Origin: Desulfobacterales bacterium
GTDB taxonomy: Bacteria > Desulfobacterota > Desulfobacteria > Desulfobacterales > Desulfobacteraceae
Reading direction: 5' to 3'
DNA length: 16,935 bases
Assembly: GCA_022361095.1 (NCBI GenBank)
Contig: JAKSBO010000779.1
Location: 1-16,935, forward strand
Both the position numbers and the translations under genes were made by a program. A model generated the notes under the pieces. That model did no database searches. It worked only from the letters and a program-made list of their open reading frames with translations, and had not been told where the DNA came from. Below are positions 9,148-16,024 of this stretch, in pieces; positions within the stretch are counted from its first letter, which is position 1, and each line of letters opens with the position of its first letter.

Positions 9148-10031
9148 ATGACGGATGGCGTTAGACAAAAGGTACTTGCAGAACTCCTGGGATTGCTCAG
9201 CCTGGAAAAAATTGAGGAAGAGATCTTCCGGGGCCAAAGCCAGGATTTGGGATACGGTGCCATATTCGGCGGCCAGGTCCTGGGCCAGGCATTGTCTGCG
9301 GCATCCCGTACAGTACCGGACCATCTTTGTGCACACAGTCTGCACGGCTATTTTCTCCGGGCCGGGGATGCGGCCTGCCCCATTGTGTATATGGTGGAGC
9401 GTACCCGGGACGGCCACTCGTTCAGCACACGGCGGGTAAAAGCGGTACAAAAAGGCAGGCCATATTTTCCATGTCCGCCTCATTTCACAAATACGAAGAA
9501 GGATTTCAGCACCAGGATCCCATGCCCGAGGTTGAAGGCCCTGAAGACGTGGAAAGTGATTACGATAAGATCTTACGCTATGCAGATAAGATCCCCGAAG
9601 ATATTGCCAAAAAACTGTTGTATCCCAACCCCATTGAACTGCGGGTCATCAATCCGGTAAACCCATTCCACCCCGTTCCCAAGCCCCCGGACAAATATGT
9701 CTGGTTCAGGGCAATGGGTCCTCTGCCCGACGATGCCGCAACCCACAGGTATATGCTGGCCTATGCATCGGATTTTCACCTGGTCCCCACCGCCCTTTAT
9801 CCCCATGGGAAAACATTCTGGTCCCCGGACATGCAGGTGGCAAGCCTGGATCATGCCATCTGGTTCCACAGGGATTTCAGGATGGATGACTGGCTGCTCC
9901 ACGTGATTCACAGCCCCAGCGCCGCCATGGGCCGGGGGCTCAACCGCGGTTCCATCTATACCCGGGACGGCAAGCTTGTGGCCAGCGTAGCCCAGGAAGG
10001 TCTGATCAGACAACTGGATAAAACCACCTAG
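9148..10031 (+). pseudogene. tesB: Acyl-CoA thioesterase II (TesB), interrupted by one frameshift near 9460
   Basis: Start ATG 9148 has SD AGGTGGA (9137-9143). The first frame gives [40 protein letters not shown] and [19 protein letters not shown], typical of the TesB N-terminal hot-dog domain. At 9460-9462 homology jumps to the -1 frame: [61 protein letters not shown] and VASVAQEGLIR, to the TAG at 10029. One missing base after CC at about 9461 would restore a protein of about 294 residues, close to E. coli TesB (286). TesB hydrolyses medium- to long-chain acyl-CoA to fatty acid and CoA in the cytoplasm. Both halves are otherwise well conserved with no further lesions, so this is either a recent mutation or a sequencing/assembly error. 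Left as it is, the first frame ends at 9660 with unrelated residues. It converges with the small membrane protein gene, 15 bp away. Confidence 0.9.
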
Positions 10032-10046
10032 CTGCCGGCTGCCGCC

Positions 10047-10448
10047 TCATCGCTTTCCTGCAATCAAACCGGCTCTAATCGTGCGTATCAAATTTGCGAG
10101 CATCAGCAAAATCACGATACAGAACACCACCCAGGCACCTGTATCAAATTGCGGCCCCCCTGCAACGGCGGCATACACGTAGGGCAACAGGGTATTAAAC
10201 AAGACGATAACGCCCCACAAAAGAACCTTGGGCCAGGCCATGATCCGGCCGCCCAGGGAATTGACCAGCCGGACACACCCCACGATAAACCCGGGCACGG
10301 TGATCATGTCCAGAAACAGAAAAACCAAAGGATCAATCCCCCGGCTTTCCAAAAGGTCTTTGAATACCAGATACTTTACAATATCGTAGCACCACAGAAA
10401 ACAGATACCGCCGAATTCATGGCTCCTTCTAATTTTCATAACAAACAA
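10047..10448 (-). CDS. Small polytopic membrane protein, function unknown
   Basis: Up to 133 residues. Two starts are possible: TTG at 10448, with AGGG five bases upstream (10454-10457), or ATG at 10439, for which that SD is 14 bases away. I favour the TTG on spacing, with low certainty. Hydrophobic segments lie around FLWCYDIVKYLVF, DPLVFLFLDMITVPGFIVG, VLLWGVIVLFNTLLPYVYA and WVVFCIVILLMLANL, giving about three to four membrane helices and a basic C-terminus (AGKR). I do not recognise the family. It is downstream of the Lgt-like gene on the same strand, but the palindromic element at 10470-10593 lies between them, so co-transcription is uncertain. Confidence 0.65.
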   Translation of the reverse strand: MFVMKIRRSHEFGGICFLWCYDIVKYLVFKDLLESRGIDPLVFLFLDMITVPGFIVGCVRLVNSLGGRIMAWPKVLLWGVIVLFNTLLPYVYAAVAGGPQFDTGAWVVFCIVILLMLANLIRTIRAGLIAGKR

Positions 10449-10469
10449 TAAAACCCTAAAGGAACCCCA

Positions 10470-10593
10470 TGTTTGGACGCAAAGTTGCCCAGATGCAAGG
10501 CGCAGAAAAATTTAAAACCGGAGCGACCTCTCGGTCGTGAGGATTTTAAATTTCTTCTGCAACGCGGCAGGCGGGTGACTTTCCGTCCAAACA
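10470..10593. repeat. Long palindromic intergenic element (124 bp)
   Basis: Terminal arms TGTTTGGACG (10470-10479) and CGTCCAAACA (10584-10593) are exact inverted repeats. Pairing continues inward: GCAGAA plus an AATTTAAAA tract on the left against TTTTAAATTT plus TTCTGC on the right, closing on CGACC-tctc-GGTCG (10524-10537). The core shares CAAGGCG, ACCGGAG, TGAGGATT and CAACGC blocks, in the same order, with the element at 15884-16024. The right end touches the stop codon of the Lgt-like gene (TAA at 10594-10596 read on the minus strand). The length and self-complementarity suggest a REP/BIME-like or non-autonomous mobile element. Confidence 0.85.
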
Positions 10594-11643
10594 TTAAATA
10601 TTATCTTTTACTACATGAAAGGAGATCTTGGATGCCGTAACAGTACTTCGGCCCGAATGCAGGAAGGAGACCATCCAGACCGCCTGGAAAAAAAGAATCA
10701 TGCCGGGATGCCACAGTGCCTTCAAGCCTTTATCCAGGGAAACCGCCACCCCAGGGTCAGGAAAAAAAGAGAGCAGCGCGACAGTATACACAATGGCGGC
10801 CAGGGCCATGATCTGGTACATGGAAAATTTGCGTTCCCCTCTGAAATCAGCCCGGAAAAATTCAGACATCACCCGCCAGGTCTGGGTCACCACAAGGGTT
10901 TCCACAAGGGCAATTCCGGCAAAACCCCGGAGGAAGAGCAAGGTACCTGCAAGGCCGGATACGGCATAAATCACAGCGGTGATGATCTGTATGGGAATCA
11001 ATGCTTCACCAGCCAGCCCCGACGCATAGGCCGCCTTTTTCGTCTCCCCTGTAAAAACCACATGAAAATGTCCGAACAGATTACGAATGCGGTCCGAACA
11101 CCGGCTCAACGGTTTGCCATAGCAACAGCCGAAACTTAAACAGGCAAGGCGTCCCAAAGATTCTCCAAAGGTGTATCCAATGCTTAAAACAGCCATCATC
11201 ACAACAACCGGCACATGAAATCTAAAAACCGGACCCAAGGTGGCGTTCACCAGCATAATGATCCAGGGCGCGGCCACCACCCCGGCAAACACGGCCCCTC
11301 CAACGGTCAGGGTGGCTTTTTTCTTTTCAACTATCCGGGCAACAACTTTGGAGGCAGGGATCGTTACGGCCAGCAACAGAACCGTCAATACGACCATAGC
11401 AGAAAGGGGAATCCCGGCTGATGCAGCCAAAATCACAACCATAACCACGCCAAAGGTGTACGCATTGGCAGACAAAAGACCGTACCAGGTCAAATTCAGC
11501 CCCCGCCACTGGCCCTGGTCCATTTTCTCCAAAGGGAATGCCGCCACCATCTGCCACTTTTCTTTGGGTAAGGTTTTAAATCCCCAACTCAGAACAACGC
11601 CAATCAACACACCCAGCACAACAACAAAAAAAACGGCTGCCAT
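10594..11643 (-). CDS. Lgt-like (prolipoprotein diacylglyceryl transferase superfamily) membrane protein
   Basis: 349 residues, ATG 11643, with SD AGGAG seven bases upstream; this SD overlaps the psd stop codon, so the two are probably translationally coupled. There are about eight hydrophobic segments. Lgt landmarks can be traced in order: WYGLL (53-57), TVGGAVFAGVVAA (113-125) at the position of Lgt HGG, GRLACLSFGCCYGKP (164-178) at the position of the GR-G-NF-NGE-G signature, and EFFR (261-264). The Arg of GR and of EFFR are kept, but the His of HGG is Val and the Asn/Glu of the signature are Cys. Since that His is essential in E. coli Lgt, ordinary prolipoprotein transferase activity is doubtful. 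The GCCYGKP variant marks a Lgt-like side family. The psd neighbour suggests a role with phospholipid head groups or acyl transfer; this is inference. Confidence 0.75.
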   Translation of the reverse strand: MAAVFFVVVLGVLIGVVLSWGFKTLPKEKWQMVAAFPLEKMDQGQWRGLNLTWYGLLSANAYTFGVVMVVILAASAGIPLSAMVVLTVLLLAVTIPASKVVARIVEKKKATLTVGGAVFAGVVAAPWIIMLVNATLGPVFRFHVPVVVMMAVLSIGYTFGESLGRLACLSFGCCYGKPLSRCSDRIRNLFGHFHVVFTGETKKAAYASGLAGEALIPIQIITAVIYAVSGLAGTLLFLRGFAGIALVETLVVTQTWRVMSEFFRADFRGERKFSMYQIMALAAIVYTVALLSFFPDPGVAVSLDKGLKALWHPGMILFFQAVWMVSFLHSGRSTVTASKISFHVVKDNI

Positions 11644-11653
11644 TACTCATCTC

Positions 11654-12664
11654 CTATTCTGCACCAGCACGTGCATGGCCGATAACTGAGCGGACAGTCA
11701 CCTCTGTTTCCACAAGGGACCTGCCGAACCCTTCACTGAAACGGCTGCTCGCGTCGGTGCGCATCTGGTTTTCCAGCAAATCTTTGGAAAAAGATACACG
11801 TTGTTTTTGAAATATAACAATGGTTGTGGAAGACCCCGGACGGTACAGGCTTTTGGGGCACCCTTTTTCCATGAAAAGCCCGGGCACCACAGCCCGGGGA
11901 TTCTCATATCCCTTTTGACTATAACACTGAACAATTTTCCCGATCATCATGGCCACCACTTCCACCATGCACACAAGTCCGCATCCGGTCCCCCCGGGCA
12001 CATCCGTATCAATGACGGTCACCACCCGCCGGTTTTTGGAGTAAGGCGTAACCTCCCGGACCACAGCCCCCGGGTTACAGGAATGAAAATGGCCGTCTAT
12101 CTCATAAATATCCATGACGATTCCTGCGACGGGCGTATGGTTATAGTGATATTTATCCGGGGTAAGCCGGGTCACAATAAAACAGCCATGGTCAAAGGCC
12201 CCAAGCCATTGAGGCTTATCCCGGCCGACAAGCTCAGAGAAGTCAAAAAATTTGCCTTTAATAAACAAGGCTGAATTTTTTGAAAAAGCCCCCGCCAGAA
12301 GACGAGAATCCGCCGGAGAGACGACGGCAGAACCGTCTTCCGGCATGGGGCGAAGCTGTTCATACCGGATCTTGCGCTCAAAAATCTTTCGCAGGGTATC
12401 AAGTTTTCCAGGGTCTCCTGCCACCTCACTTAAATCAATGCCGTGGTCAGCCAGAAAGCGATTCACATCAACGGGCGGGGTGAAAAAAGGCAGATCATAA
12501 GAGACAGCCCCGATCAGACTGGACATCCGGGCTGAAATTATCAAACGAAATAGAAAGAAAGAATTTTCACGAATTGAGGAATAAATGGTGCTGATGACGG
12601 GATCTGCCTTAAGCGTCTCGGTTCTCACCTGCCGGGTTTTACGGTCTATATATTGGTGTTTCAT
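11654..12664 (-). CDS. psd: Phosphatidylserine decarboxylase proenzyme
   Basis: 336 residues, ATG 12664 (SD weak). The pyruvoyl-enzyme hallmarks are present in order: SPADSR with D119; the membrane-anchor/substrate segment PDKYHYNHTP with H173 and H176; and the autocleavage motif PGSSTTIVIF, where cleavage between G277 and S278 (nt 11836/11833) gives the beta chain and the pyruvoyl alpha chain. GSS in place of the commoner GST is a known variant. This completes the Asp-His-Ser self-processing triad. The enzyme converts phosphatidylserine to phosphatidylethanolamine at the inner membrane. The gene ends ten bases before the Lgt-like start. PssA is not in the window. An 80-bp gap separates it from the HELTH gene upstream, so the three may be one operon or psd may have its own promoter. 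SPADS replaces the commoner SPADG. Confidence 0.92.
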   Translation of the reverse strand: MKHQYIDRKTRQVRTETLKADPVISTIYSSIRENSFFLFRLIISARMSSLIGAVSYDLPFFTPPVDVNRFLADHGIDLSEVAGDPGKLDTLRKIFERKIRYEQLRPMPEDGSAVVSPADSRLLAGAFSKNSALFIKGKFFDFSELVGRDKPQWLGAFDHGCFIVTRLTPDKYHYNHTPVAGIVMDIYEIDGHFHSCNPGAVVREVTPYSKNRRVVTVIDTDVPGGTGCGLVCMVEVVAMMIGKIVQCYSQKGYENPRAVVPGLFMEKGCPKSLYRPGSSTTIVIFQKQRVSFSKDLLENQMRTDASSRFSEGFGRSLVETEVTVRSVIGHARAGAE

Positions 12665-12744
12665 AGTGTCGGCATTATGACTTCACTTTGTTTTAACCGT
12701 GTTAATCTGCGACTAAAAAAATATGTGTGAACGATGAGGATATC

Positions 12745-15150
12745 TTAAGAATCATCCCAGGTTTTCATATCCCGGCTGATCACCAGGACCATCAAATAGA
12801 TAAACTTTTTGAGTGTTTCAGGTGCGCAGGTTTCATCGATAAAATCCTGGCGCATGGATTTTAAGAACTTGAGTATGTCCCGGCTGCCCAAAATCTGACC
12901 CAGGGCCTGGCCGCTTGACGGATCACGGTATCTTGCCCACAAATCCATCTGCTCAAAGGCCGTTTTGAGCAGGTCAAATCCCTGGCTCACATGGGCCTTT
13001 CTCAAGGTCTGCCCGTAATATTTTTCTGCGTTTGCATTAAACAGCCGGCCCGGCACGGACATGGGTTTATGTTTTCCGGACCCGTCAAGAATACCCTGGG
13101 TAATCCGGCCCCATGCTGCATGGGTTTTGGGCGCATTGACCCGATGATCAAGATCATCAAGAATAGTTGCGCAGTTCAAGGCTGATACCAGGTCCGGGGC
13201 TTCGCTTTGGATCAGGGATATCAGGGCCCGCTGGTATTCGTGGACCAGCACCCGGGTGTAGCCCGGATACCTGTGACTGTGCCGGGTTTTAGCCGTATTT
13301 TTCAAAATTTTAGCCAGAAACTGATTCCGGGTCCGGGTTTTAACAAAAAACGTCGGCACACCAATGGCCGTGCAAAAGAAGATCTGACGGCGCTCACTTT
13401 CAACGGCCGGGGTATCGGGTATCATGGCATGATCCACCTGCCTGGAATAGATATATTTCTGGGCCAGGGCCGTAATCAGTACCTGCAGGTCGGCAGCCTT
13501 TCCCATATCCCTCACAACATCTTCAAACACGCTGAAGTAACGGTGTTCAAACCCGGAATACCCCATCTGCTGGTATTTTCTCAAACGAACCAGTTGATAT
13601 AACGCCATGCGCCCGTCAAATACGCCCATTTCAGTCAAATCTTTTTTAAGATCAGCTTCACTTTCCAAACTGCCGTTCAAAGCCGGACTCCGGAAGGTAC
13701 TCATCACCGAGGTAAAATAGTCAATAAGCCGGCCATCGGGTACAAAGTCTCCTTTCAGCCTGAATAAATTTGCAATCAGGCGGTCCAGCCACACCGGGCC
13801 AAAGGGGGTCATGGATTTGCCCATGATTTTCAGATGGTCTTTTTTCTTCCATCTGCGCCAAATCATACGCAAATGGGTATGGGTCAGCTCATGGGGCATA
13901 AACCCGAGCACCCGTTCCGGGTGAAACGACTGAAAATCAAGCCTGTGGGGGGCAGCCGAATAGGTGGTGGCAAACAAAGGCAGAAAATGTTCCCAGATTT
14001 TTATGGCCAAATCGCCCGTATATTTTTCATCCGGCGCCGTAAATTCAGACCCCGGATCAGCCATGAACTGCGAGAGTTTAATGCTGCCAAGACTGATATG
14101 GGTGCTGTTATTGGCCAGGCTGATATTAGAGGTATTGGGCAGCACCACAAGATTGGAGTTAATAATGCCGGCCTCCTTGAGTTGGGTTACGGCATTGATC
14201 TGGCTGCGGGACAACACCTTGTGGCAAACACTCATATACTCTTTTTTATCTTCTCCCCGGTCCCATCCGGACAGGCACGGGCTCATGAATAATTCCCGGT
14301 AAAAGGCATCTGAAATAAGATCATTCAGCCGTTTCTGGTCTCCGGGCGGGGTGGCGGAGAAAAACACCTTTACCTTCTGGCCGTTTTCATTGAGTTCAAA
14401 CTTATGCCCGGCATAAGCCACCAAGGCCTGGGTCAAAAGAAACCGCAACAGGGTTTCGCCTGCCAGCCTTTCTCCAAGACGCCCGGAATCATTGGATTTA
14501 ACCGGGTAAAAGGAAAAAAGTTCAGGAGAGCTGTTGTCATTGGAAAAATGGGCGAGCATTCTTTCGCCCCAGGCTTTTATCGGTTTGGGCACACAAAAAT
14601 CATCACCAATTACATCGGCCAAGGCCAGCTTGAGCAGATAGGAGACAGGCACCCTCACCTGGTTTTCACCATTTTTTTCAAATACGAAACAGGCGGCATC
14701 CCTGCGATATTCTGATGCGGGGATGGATTTATCGGCCTTAAGATCCTCGTTAAACACCTGATTGGCAAACCGGTTGAGCACACGGCGGGGAAACCATACC
14801 CAGGAATTCTCCCAATCTTTGCCATCCTTGTCCTTGAGCAGGCGTTCCAGGGCCACGACCCGCCGCTGGGGGGTTTCGCCAGTTCTGGCCTGTTCCACAA
14901 GATTCCGGTAATAATTGGATGTTTCAATTACCCGGGCCAGATCTATATTTTCCCGCTTTCCCGCAACAACCGCCTGAAATTCATTTTCCGCCCCTGCCGT
15001 GGCATCCCCGGCCATGAAGGGCAGATTCCGAATAAAACCGTCATCGGTCTGATCCGTCAAATCGAAAGCGTCGCTGATCCGATCCATGCGCCGGACCATA
15101 TCAGACGATTGAAACACCTCATTTTCGTTACGTTTTATGGCTGCAATCAT
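12745..15150 (-). CDS. Large uncharacterised protein with an HELTH (HExxH-type) motif
   Basis: About 801 residues (roughly 90 kDa) from ATG 15150, with AGGA about 12 bases upstream. The frame is open to a TTG at 15228 but that start has no SD and adds a low-complexity leader, so ATG is preferred. I do not recognise the family. There is no signal peptide or clear membrane segment, so it is probably cytoplasmic. Features: GAENEFQAVV near the N-terminus (residues 53-62); a Trp/Arg-rich ENSWVWFPRRV; and GFMPHELTHTHLRMIWRRW with HELTH at 420-424, matching the zinc-protease HExxH pattern. Further on, LESEADL gives an ExxxD (496-500), reminiscent of the third-ligand helix of gluzincins but about 70 residues after HELTH. 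A basic region HSHRYPGYTRVLVHEYQRAL follows. Metallopeptidase is only a hypothesis. It is upstream of psd on the same strand. Confidence 0.85.
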   Translation of the reverse strand: MIAAIKRNENEVFQSSDMVRRMDRISDAFDLTDQTDDGFIRNLPFMAGDATAGAENEFQAVVAGKRENIDLARVIETSNYYRNLVEQARTGETPQRRVVALERLLKDKDGKDWENSWVWFPRRVLNRFANQVFNEDLKADKSIPASEYRRDAACFVFEKNGENQVRVPVSYLLKLALADVIGDDFCVPKPIKAWGERMLAHFSNDNSSPELFSFYPVKSNDSGRLGERLAGETLLRFLLTQALVAYAGHKFELNENGQKVKVFFSATPPGDQKRLNDLISDAFYRELFMSPCLSGWDRGEDKKEYMSVCHKVLSRSQINAVTQLKEAGIINSNLVVLPNTSNISLANNSTHISLGSIKLSQFMADPGSEFTAPDEKYTGDLAIKIWEHFLPLFATTYSAAPHRLDFQSFHPERVLGFMPHELTHTHLRMIWRRWKKKDHLKIMGKSMTPFGPVWLDRLIANLFRLKGDFVPDGRLIDYFTSVMSTFRSPALNGSLESEADLKKDLTEMGVFDGRMALYQLVRLRKYQQMGYSGFEHRYFSVFEDVVRDMGKAADLQVLITALAQKYIYSRQVDHAMIPDTPAVESERRQIFFCTAIGVPTFFVKTRTRNQFLAKILKNTAKTRHSHRYPGYTRVLVHEYQRALISLIQSEAPDLVSALNCATILDDLDHRVNAPKTHAAWGRITQGILDGSGKHKPMSVPGRLFNANAEKYYGQTLRKAHVSQGFDLLKTAFEQMDLWARYRDPSSGQALGQILGSRDILKFLKSMRQDFIDETCAPETLKKFIYLMVLVISRDMKTWDDS

Positions 15151-15448
15151 GTTGGGGCGTCGTCCTGTAGGAAATAATTGTGACGTTTTAGTGCCGAAGC
15201 GAAAACCTGAAAATCCGGTCGGGTACAAGGCGGACCGTAAATTTCACCCCCGGCCCTGTATTAAACGTTTAGAGGATTACAGTTTAGTGACCCACTGCCT
15301 AGTCGGCCAAATTTACGGTTTTGGATCAGGCACGACTCAACTTCAAAGAAAAAATAGTACTTTATTATTACAATAACGTTACAAGGATACTAAGATTTTG
15401 TGAAAGCGTAGCCTGAGTGGAAGCTGGTAGAAAATAAGAGTTGGGATA
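15151..15448. other. Intergenic region between arfB and the HELTH gene, 298 bp
   Basis: No gene is supported here. It holds an 11-bp inverted repeat pair (15234-15244 with 15309-15319) and an AT-rich segment (about 15345-15400) that could contain the minus-strand promoter for the HELTH gene; TTGTAA on the minus strand near 15380 is a weak -35 candidate. No terminator was found after arfB. Confidence 0.4.
15234..15319. repeat. 11-bp perfect inverted repeat pair bounding 86 bp
   Basis: ACCGTAAATTT (15234-15244) and AAATTTACGGT (15309-15319) are exact reverse complements with 64 bp between them. They lie 84 bp or more upstream of the HELTH ATG, in its probable 5' leader or promoter. This may be a remnant of a small mobile element or a long-stem leader structure. 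No target duplication is evident. Confidence 0.5.
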
Positions 15449-15859
15449 TCAGATATCTATCTTTTTTCTTAATGCCTTAATTTTACTGCGCCTGGTTTTG
15501 GAATCAAGGCGCCTGGTTTTCGATGCCCGTGTCGGCCGGGTGGGTTTTCTTTTTTTCACAGGCCGGACAGCATCTCTGATCAATTCCCCAAGCCGTTCCA
15601 ATCCGTTCTCACGGTTTTTTGCAGCACTCCGGAAGGTCATGGCCTTGATCACAATAATCCCCTGCCGGGTAAAACGCTTGTCCTTGAGAGACAGCAGCTT
15701 TGCCTTAATGTCATCCGATAGATCCGAGGCATGAATGTCAAAACGGATATGAACGCCTGAAGAGACTTTGTTCACATTCTGCCCCCCGGGTCCCCGGGAC
15801 CGGATGGGATAGAATTCAATGCTGGTATCCGGGACGGATATATGATCGGATATTTTCAA
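15449..15859 (-). CDS. arfB: Alternative ribosome-rescue factor B (peptidyl-tRNA hydrolase ArfB/YaeJ)
   Basis: 136 residues, close to E. coli ArfB (140). The start is TTG at 15859: SD AAGGAAGG (minus strand, 15872-15865) is five bases upstream and no ATG fits. The class-I release-factor catalytic loop is RSRGPGGQNVNKV with GGQ at residues 25-27, followed by SSGVHIRFDI. The C-terminus is the expected long basic tail (KKRKPTRPTRASKTRR and onward), which enters the empty mRNA channel of stalled ribosomes. The protein hydrolyses peptidyl-tRNA on non-stop ribosomes. The lack of codon-recognition domains separates it from PrfA/PrfB. It is flanked upstream by the palindromic element at 15884-16024, so it is probably transcribed separately from the Nramp gene. 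Confidence 0.95.
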   Translation of the reverse strand: MKISDHISVPDTSIEFYPIRSRGPGGQNVNKVSSGVHIRFDIHASDLSDDIKAKLLSLKDKRFTRQGIIVIKAMTFRSAAKNRENGLERLGELIRDAVRPVKKRKPTRPTRASKTRRLDSKTRRSKIKALRKKIDI

Positions 15860-15883
15860 ATTTACCTTCCTTGTAATTTAAAC

Positions 15884-16024
15884 CCGATAATCCGGTTTTT
15901 AGGTAATTTGTTCAAATTCAAGGCGAAGACAATTTTTAACCGGAGGAATATACCATATATTTTGAGGATTAAAAATTGTCTCCAACGCCGGAGTTCGACC
16001 AATTAACAAAAACCGGTTCATCGG
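15884..16024. repeat. Long palindromic intergenic element (141 bp)
   Basis: The outer arms, 17 nt at 15884-15900 and 16008-16024, pair at 15 of 17 positions (CCGATAATCCGGTTTTT on the left). Weaker pairing continues inward, then a perfect 13-bp inner stem AGACAATTTTTAA (15927-15939) with 15969-15981. The tips match the short element at 8908-8960 and the core matches the element at 10470-10593. The right end touches the stop codon of the Nramp gene (TAG, 16027-16025). It lies between two minus-strand genes, where it could act as a terminator. Confidence 0.88.

Noticed and set aside
9440..9465. Programmed -1 frameshift in tesB at the A-run
   Set aside because: Slipping at the A-run would lose the conserved GRP residues, which are encoded in the first frame after the run. 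A missing base near 9461 explains the homology better.
15151..15228. TTG 15228 as start of the HELTH gene
   Set aside because: No SD is present and the added 26 residues look like translated leader DNA, so ATG 15150 is preferred.
15137..15376. 79-residue plus-strand ORF over the HELTH gene start
   Set aside because: It overlaps the start of a well-supported gene on the other strand and shows no recognisable motif or SD.
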